Below, in pieces: positions 59,159 to 64,000 of a stretch of 64,000 nt of DNA. Source of the stretch: Leucobacter sp. cx-328 (GTDB taxonomy: Bacteria > Actinomycetota > Actinomycetes > Actinomycetales > Microbacteriaceae); contig NZ_JACVMX010000001.1 in the NCBI RefSeq assembly GCF_014530035.1, positions 496,001 to 560,000 of the forward strand. Reading direction: 5' to 3'. Numbering within the stretch: the first letter of the stretch is position 1; each line of letters opens with the position of its first letter. The notes under the pieces are model-generated. The model was not told the DNA's origin. It saw only the letters and a list, made by a program, of their open reading frames with translations, and ran no database searches. The position numbers and the translations under genes are program-made.

Positions 59159-60009
59159 GCGCCGCCACCTGCGGTGAGCGCACCGAGGATGCGAAGCACC
59201 GTTCCCTGATCATCGGCAGCCTGTTCTGCGCTCGCAGGAGCAAACCCGCAGATCGCGGCGCTCACGAGCGGGGCAACCTCACGTGCGGCGCGGATCGTAG
59301 AAACGACGTCGGCAACGCTCAGCCCGAATGGCACCCCTGAGGTGACGGAGTCGAATTCGGCGGGATCGAGGACGTCGAGATCGACGTGCACGTACAGTTG
59401 GCTCGGCTGCACATCGCGCAGCCAGTCGGTCACCTGAACCGCCAGCGGCAGATCAGGATCGAGCATGAGGTCGGCCGCGGTGATTTGGCTGAGACCGGCA
59501 GCTTCAATCGCCGCAAACTCGGCTTCGTCCGTGTCTCGAGTGCCAACGAGAAGTGTGCGCTCGCCAGCAACTGGCGACGTGAACGCAAGGTCGGGTGCGC
59601 CGTCACCGAGTGCGTGTCGCAGGGTCATACCAGCGGCTGAGCCGGTCTGTGTGGTGTCTGGGTGCTGCATGTCTGGGTGCGCGTCAAACCAGATGACTGC
59701 GAGGCGCTCGTGAGTCGCGGCGGTGTGCTCGAGCACGCCAAGCGCAGAAGCGCAGTCTCCACCGAGCGCGATAACAGGTGCAGACGCATGTCGCATCGCA
59801 TCGCGCGTTGCATCACGAGTCGCGATAATGCTGCTGAGGCGTGAGATGCTCGTTCCGAGCGCATCACCGGCCTTGTCTTGAACAGACACCTCGGTGATCG
59901 CGCTCGAAGGCAGATCTTCACGGAGCGAACGCGCCCCATCAACGATGCGGAGCGCGCGCGACGCTCCAGAACCTTGCCACTCTGGGATAAGGAGGAAACT
60001 CGCTGACAT
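59155..60009 (-). CDS. Arginase-fold (ureohydrolase family) protein
   Basis: 284 residues. Manganese motifs DAHPD (residues 109-113) and HVDLDVLDP are present, but the first motif is GGDC (Cys86) where arginase has GGDH. It may act on arginine or another guanidino compound, or have lost activity. ATG 60009 follows a GAGG; the frame is open to 60048 without a site. It is a second, divergent paralogue of hutG in this window. It overlaps the HExxH gene by four bases. Confidence 0.85.
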   Translation of the reverse strand: MSASFLLIPEWQGSGASRALRIVDGARSLREDLPSSAITEVSVQDKAGDALGTSISRLSSIIATRDATRDAMRHASAPVIALGGDCASALGVLEHTAATHERLAVIWFDAHPDMQHPDTTQTGSAAGMTLRHALGDGAPDLAFTSPVAGERTLLVGTRDTDEAEFAAIEAAGLSQITAADLMLDPDLPLAVQVTDWLRDVQPSQLYVHVDLDVLDPAEFDSVTSGVPFGLSVADVVSTIRAAREVAPLVSAAICGFAPASAEQAADDQGTVLRILGALTAGGGA

Positions 60010-60063
60010 CGTCGTACCTCGTTGTTGCAGCTGACTGTGTGAACACAATCGTACGCCCGGCTC

Positions 60064-60909
60064 CTACGAATTTGCTCCGTCCACCGTAACGAAATCGATG
60101 AGGTGTTCGACGCGACCGACGAGTTCGGGTTCGAGATCGCGCCAGTCTCGGACACGGCCGCGGATACGCTGCCACGCCTCCGCGGTATCCGCGATGTCGT
60201 CCGAAGGCCAGCCGAGGGCGCGGCAGATGCCGGTCTTCCAGTCGGTACCGCGCGGAATATGCGGCCATGCCTGTAAGCCGACACGAGCAGGCTTGACCGC
60301 GGCCCAAATGTCGATGTACGGATGGCCAACGATGAGAACGTGCGCGCCGTGCGGGCCGCGGGCGATGGCTTCCGCGATCCGCGTCTCTTTGCTGCCAGTG
60401 ACGAGGTGGTCCAGGAGGACGCCAGCGCGGCGACCCTTTCCAGGCGCGAAGTCACGCAGCACCTCTTCGAGATTGTCTGCACCGTCGAGCAGCTCGACAA
60501 CCACACCCTCAACGCGGAGGTCGTCGCCCCAGACCTGCTCGACAAGCTCGGCGTCGTGCTTGCCCTCGACGAAGATGCGGCTCGGCATTGCGACGCGAGC
60601 TCGTGCCTGAGGCGCTGCGAATGAGCCTGAGGCAGTGCGCGCGCGGGATGCCTGCTTTTGCGGCATCACCAGCGTGACGGGCTTGCCCTCAATCATGAAG
60701 CCGTCCTGCATCGAGAAGGTACGCACCTTCCCACGGAAGTCCTCAAGCTGCACATAACCATCGCGTGCGCCTACGACGGCGCCGCACCACTCGGTCTCAC
60801 TGTGTTCCACAATGAGACCCTTCGCGAGGGGCACCACCTGGCGCTGTACGGGGCCACGGCGGGCCTTCATAGCTGCGACTGGGTCGAGGTCATAGCGTTC
60901 GTCAAACAT
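60064..60909 (-). CDS. DUF3097-family protein
   Basis: About 281 residues. I recognise the actinobacterial DUF3097 pattern: IFVEGKHDAELVEQVWGDDLRVEGVVVELLDGADNL, which looks like a TOPRIM-type metal-binding segment, then HVLIVGHPYIDIWAAVKPARVGLQAWPHIPRGTDWKTGICRALGW. Its function is unknown; the TOPRIM resemblance hints at nucleic-acid work. ATG 60909 follows a GGGGGG run; the longer frame to 61128 overlaps the MFS gene on the other strand and is not real. Confidence 0.85.
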   Translation of the reverse strand: MFDERYDLDPVAAMKARRGPVQRQVVPLAKGLIVEHSETEWCGAVVGARDGYVQLEDFRGKVRTFSMQDGFMIEGKPVTLVMPQKQASRARTASGSFAAPQARARVAMPSRIFVEGKHDAELVEQVWGDDLRVEGVVVELLDGADNLEEVLRDFAPGKGRRAGVLLDHLVTGSKETRIAEAIARGPHGAHVLIVGHPYIDIWAAVKPARVGLQAWPHIPRGTDWKTGICRALGWPSDDIADTAEAWQRIRGRVRDWRDLEPELVGRVEHLIDFVTVDGANS

Positions 60910-60976
60910 CACCCCCCAGCCTACGGCTTCGATGCGTCCTCGCAATGGAGACACAGGTCGGGTATAGCCTGGGGCT

Positions 60977-62308
60977 GTGGTCGACGAGGAACAGCGCGTA
61001 AAACGTACATCAATGTTTGTTGATGTGAGCCCCCTGCGCGAGAGTCCGGCGTTCGCTCGACTGTGGATCGGAAGCTCGGTCGCACACATTGGTTCGCAGG
61101 TTACGATCGTTGCCGTTGGCCTACACATCTACCAGCTCACTGGTTCAACGCTTGCGGTCTCACTGGTTGCGCTGTGGTCACTTGGGCCCATGATCGTCGC
61201 CGGCCTCGTTGGCGGCGCGCTCGCTGACCGCTACGACCGGCGACTCGTCGCGCTCGTGACCGCGATCCTTGCCTGGACGAGTATCGGCACCATGACGGTC
61301 ATCGCGTTCCTCGGCGTCGAGGTGACCTGGCCGTACTATGCGCTCGCTGCGGTGAATGCGGCCTCCGCCACGATTCTTGGTGCGACTCGCGGTGCCATCC
61401 TCCCGCGCCTGCTTCGCCCACAAACACTGCCAGCCGCCGCAGCACTCAACGGGATCACGATGGGACTGTCCGTCACCGTCGGCCCAGCAGTAGCAGGTGT
61501 GCTCGTTGCCACGGTCGGAGTGCCGTGGACCTATCTCCTTGACGTTGTCCTCTTCACCGCGGCCTTCCTCGGGATCGTTGGCTTGCCAAATATTGCTCCG
61601 GAAGGCGACCGATCCGCGCCGGTATTCCAATCGATGCGCGAGAGCCTACGGTTCCTGAAGCGCGCGCCCAACGTCCGCGCCACGTTTATCTTCGACATCA
61701 TTGCGATGACCTTCGGCAGCCCCCGCGTTGTCTTCCCCGCGGCTGGCGCGCTCATCCTCGGTGGCGGCCCCATTACGGTCGGTGCTCTTACGGCAAGCTT
61801 CGCGGTCGGTGCGCTCGTGAGTTCGCTCCTGTCTGGCCGGCTGGGTGGCGTACGGCGCCAGGGCCGTGCGGTCACGGTCGCGATCGCAGTACACGGCATG
61901 TGCGTCGCGCTCTTCGGCCTCGTACTGCTCGTCTCAACCCTGACACTCGGCCTCGGTCTCACGGCGCCGGTCCACGAGCTCACTGAGCCGCGCATGGTTG
62001 CGATTGTGCTCGCGGGCCTTGCTCTTGCCGGTTCCGGCGCTGCAGACAACGTCAGCTCCATTTTCCGCACGACCATCCTGCAAACTGCAGCACCAGACGA
62101 GGTACGTGGCCGTATGCAGGGCATCTTCTTCGTCGTGGTCGCTGGTGGGCCCCGCGTTGGTGACCTCTTCGCCGGCGCGATCGCGACGGCTGCCGCAATC
62201 TGGGCGCCACCACTCTTCGGCGGACTTGTCATCATTACCCTCATGGCAATCCTCAGCCGGATGAGTCCAGGCTTCCAACGGTATGACGCGCGCTCGCCGC
62301 AGCCATGA
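60977..62308 (+). CDS. MFS transporter (EntS-like)
   Basis: 443 residues with about 12 hydrophobic segments. GGALADRYDRRLVALVTA is the MFS loop motif, and the start SPAFARLWIGSSVAHIGSQVT resembles the EntS/MFS_3 exporters. Substrate unknown. GTG 60977 starts soon after the divergent DUF3097 gene; ATG 61013 is an alternative. Its stop overlaps a possible start of the next gene. Confidence 0.87.
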   Translation: MVDEEQRVKRTSMFVDVSPLRESPAFARLWIGSSVAHIGSQVTIVAVGLHIYQLTGSTLAVSLVALWSLGPMIVAGLVGGALADRYDRRLVALVTAILAWTSIGTMTVIAFLGVEVTWPYYALAAVNAASATILGATRGAILPRLLRPQTLPAAAALNGITMGLSVTVGPAVAGVLVATVGVPWTYLLDVVLFTAAFLGIVGLPNIAPEGDRSAPVFQSMRESLRFLKRAPNVRATFIFDIIAMTFGSPRVVFPAAGALILGGGPITVGALTASFAVGALVSSLLSGRLGGVRRQGRAVTVAIAVHGMCVALFGLVLLVSTLTLGLGLTAPVHELTEPRMVAIVLAGLALAGSGAADNVSSIFRTTILQTAAPDEVRGRMQGIFFVVVAGGPRVGDLFAGAIATAAAIWAPPLFGGLVIITLMAILSRMSPGFQRYDARSPQP

Positions 62309-62373
62309 GACACCCCGCCTCGTCTGGCGACGATCGCGAGAGAATATCGGTGGTAGCTGCTAGCGTGCAAGAT

Positions 62374-63462
62374 ATGGAACCCGCGATTGAAACTCCGGTG
62401 ATTGTCCGACGCGATGGGGCGATCACTCGCATCACGCTGAACCGACCGCGGGCGATTAACGCGCTCAACTGTGAGACGCTCGAACTGCTGCGTGCCGCGG
62501 TGACAACGGCGAACGCAGACGGTTCCTCCGCAATCGTGCTCGATGGTGCTGGCGAGCGTGGGCTCTGCGGCGGCGGAGATATCAAGGAGATCCGCGCGAC
62601 CGACCAGGCAGCGTTTTTCTCACTCGAGTATGGCGTTGACTATCTCATTCACACCTCCGCGGTTCCCGTGGTTGCGTTCATGGATGGCATCGTGATGGGT
62701 GGCGGCATCGGCATTTCTGGTCACGCTGCGCACCGCGTCGTGACCGAGCGCTCGCGACTCGCAATGCCCGAAGTGCGCATTGGTATCGTGCCAGACGTCG
62801 GCGGGCACCTGTTGTTGGCGAATGCACCAGATCGTCTCGGTGAGTACCTGGCGGTGACCGCGGGTGAGTTTGGTGCGGCCGATGCGATTGCGCTTGGCTT
62901 CGCTGATGCATGCGTGCCGAGCGAGCAGCTCGAAGCACTTGCAAGCGATCTTGCGAGTGGGACCGACCCAGCCGCCGCGATCGCAGCGCTCAGCATTGAC
63001 CCTGGGGCGCGCCCGCTTGCCGCGATCGCTGAGTGGTGGTGTCCGCTGGTTGAAGACGTGCTCGTCGCGCACGATCCGCTCAGCGATCCTGTGCTCGCCG
63101 CGCAGGCGCTCCTCGCAGCGCTTGACGCAAACCCATGCGAGGTTGCCCGCGAGACAGCCGATGTCATGCGTGGGATGTGCCCGACATCCCTTGCGATCAC
63201 GCTTGCCCAACTCGCCCGAACACGAGCTGAATCGCTGGACCTGGCTGCGGTGCTGCGCGACGATTTCCGCGTGCTGACGCGTATCGGGAGTCGGTATGAC
63301 TTCATTGAGGGCGTGCGGGCGCAGGTTATTCACAAGGACCGCAATCCGGCATGGCAACCGAGCTCTCTTGACGAACTTGACGCAGACGAGGTGCGTTCAC
63401 ACCTTTCACCAGCTTCCGCCACCGAGGCAGAACTCGAACTCATTCCATGCAGCACACGCTAA
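62374..63462 (+). CDS. Enoyl-CoA hydratase/isomerase family protein, 3-hydroxyisobutyryl-CoA hydrolase type
   Basis: 362 residues from ATG 62374. Crotonase-fold marks: ITLNRPRAINALN, LCGGGDIKEI (the CoA oxyanion loop), VAFMDGIVMGGGIGISGHAAHRVVTERSRLAMPEVRIGIVPDVGG with the catalytic acid. Length and C-terminal RVLTRIGSRYDFIEGVRAQVIHKDRNPAWQPSSL fit the valine-pathway HIBYL-CoA hydrolase rather than plain enoyl hydratase. The start is uncertain: ATG 62305 overlaps the MFS stop, but neither has a good ribosome site. Confidence 0.88.
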   Translation: MEPAIETPVIVRRDGAITRITLNRPRAINALNCETLELLRAAVTTANADGSSAIVLDGAGERGLCGGGDIKEIRATDQAAFFSLEYGVDYLIHTSAVPVVAFMDGIVMGGGIGISGHAAHRVVTERSRLAMPEVRIGIVPDVGGHLLLANAPDRLGEYLAVTAGEFGAADAIALGFADACVPSEQLEALASDLASGTDPAAAIAALSIDPGARPLAAIAEWWCPLVEDVLVAHDPLSDPVLAAQALLAALDANPCEVARETADVMRGMCPTSLAITLAQLARTRAESLDLAAVLRDDFRVLTRIGSRYDFIEGVRAQVIHKDRNPAWQPSSLDELDADEVRSHLSPASATEAELELIPCSTR

Positions 63463-64000
63463 ATTCGGCTGGCCTGCCCATTTCATTAGACCGAGAGGCA
63501 GAGGCTCCGCTTCCCGTGCAGCTCGCCGCAGCTTTGCGTGATGCGATTGACCGCGCGCTCGTGCTGCCTGGCGAAAGCCTGCCTGCGACGCGTGCGCTCG
63601 CGACCCGACTCGGTATTGCCCGTGGCGTCGTCGTTGCCGCATACGAGCAGCTCATCGGCGAGGGCTACCTCGCTGCACACCGTGGGAGAGGCACCGTGGT
63701 GAACCCCGATCTCGCGGGCGGGCCAGGTTCGGTCGAACGCGTTGTGCGAGAGCGATCCACGCCGGGTGATCATGGGGGAGCAGCGGCAGTCAGCGCGCCA
63801 GGCATGCTCCTGGCTGCGCCGCTCCCACTCGCGCCTGGCAACCCGATTGCGAGCGCGATCGAGAGCCCGGCCTGGCGTGCGGCCTGGCGTGATGCTGCCG
63901 CCGAGGCGCTTATGATCGCGCCAGCGCTCGGCGATGAGGGGCTGCGGGCAGAGGTGTCCGATCACCTGCGACGCATGCGTGCCACCGTGCGTTCACCGGA
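63447..64000 (+). CDS. MocR/PdxR-type regulator (GntR helix-turn-helix fused to aminotransferase), cut by the window
   Basis: Open from ATG 63447 to the window end. The N-terminal GntR domain reads VQLAAALRDAIDRALVLPGESLPATRALATRLGIARGVVVAAYEQL and continues to YLAAHRGRGTVV; after a linker the aminotransferase-like part begins (WRAAWRDAAAEALMIAPALGDEGLRAEVSDHL). MocR regulators use PLP and control vitamin B6, GABA or taurine genes. It overlaps the preceding hydrolase by 16 bases. The PLP lysine and target are outside view. Confidence 0.9.
   Translation, partial: MQHTLNSAGLPISLDREAEAPLPVQLAAALRDAIDRALVLPGESLPATRALATRLGIARGVVVAAYEQLIGEGYLAAHRGRGTVVNPDLAGGPGSVERVVRERSTPGDHGGAAAVSAPGMLLAAPLPLAPGNPIASAIESPAWRAAWRDAAAEALMIAPALGDEGLRAEVSDHLRRMRATVRSP

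Overview
The window looks like a chromosomal segment from a high-GC actinobacterium, most likely a member of the Microbacteriaceae (Leucobacter-like). Supporting clues are a fused Kgd-type 2-oxoglutarate decarboxylase/dehydrogenase, a WhiB1-type Fe-S regulator, a SigR/RsrA-type thiol-stress pair next to aroA-rsgA, a DUF3097 gene, and frequent ATGA/GTGA gene overlaps. The genus is an inference. No rRNA, tRNA, insertion sequence, prophage or CRISPR array was seen. Genes are densely packed on both strands. Both edge genes are cut by the window.

Layout. 1-8.95 kb: two glutamine-amidotransferase-fold genes, a standalone Cache-domain protein with a FadR/GntR regulator directly downstream of kgd, and two CNNM/CorC-type membrane proteins. 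9.2-13.5 kb: metX, metY, a short-chain dehydrogenase and ung. 13.6-17.7 kb: a kynurenine module (Lrp-type regulator, kynB, kynU, permease). 17.8-25.9 kb: a complete histidine utilisation module (permease, hutG, hutH, hutR, hutI, hutU) with three copies of one 14-bp operator. 26-28 kb: a DEAD-box helicase with an RGG-rich tail. 28.3-35.9 kb: a TetR regulator facing an amidohydrolase plus Dpp-type ABC transporter operon. 36.5-41.2 kb: a thiamine-diphosphate enzyme, a succinate-semialdehyde-type dehydrogenase and an MFS transporter. 41.3-46.7 kb: hrpA and argG. 47.4-52.6 kb: whiB, small membrane proteins, bcp, rsgA, aroA, sigR-like and rsrA-like genes. 52.7-57.6 kb: a second Dpp-type ABC operon. 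57.8-64 kb: an alpha/beta hydrolase, an HExxH mini-protein, an arginase-fold protein, DUF3097, an MFS transporter, an enoyl-CoA hydratase-family gene and a truncated MocR regulator.

How the parts work together. The kyn and hut modules form an amino-acid catabolic block of about 12 kb with matching permeases. HutH, HutU, HutI and HutG would give glutamate plus formamide; KynB and KynU would give anthranilate plus alanine. The two Dpp-type systems suggest heavy use of peptides or similar nutrients. Kgd, together with the aldehyde dehydrogenase and the acetolactate-synthase-like enzyme, raises the possibility of more than one route from 2-oxoglutarate to succinate.

The most unusual feature is a family of four 94-bp imperfect palindromes (8980-9073, 36365-36458, 46730-46823, 47112-47205). 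All four have identical length and all lie between convergent genes. One copy runs directly into an exact four-unit 25-bp tandem array. This looks like a lineage-specific REP-like element and is the best candidate here for something undescribed. Other notable items are the hut operator set (including a perfect 30-bp palindrome), a 4 x 7-bp repeat inside a translation start, a Cache protein with no membrane anchor, and a 116-residue HExxH protein.
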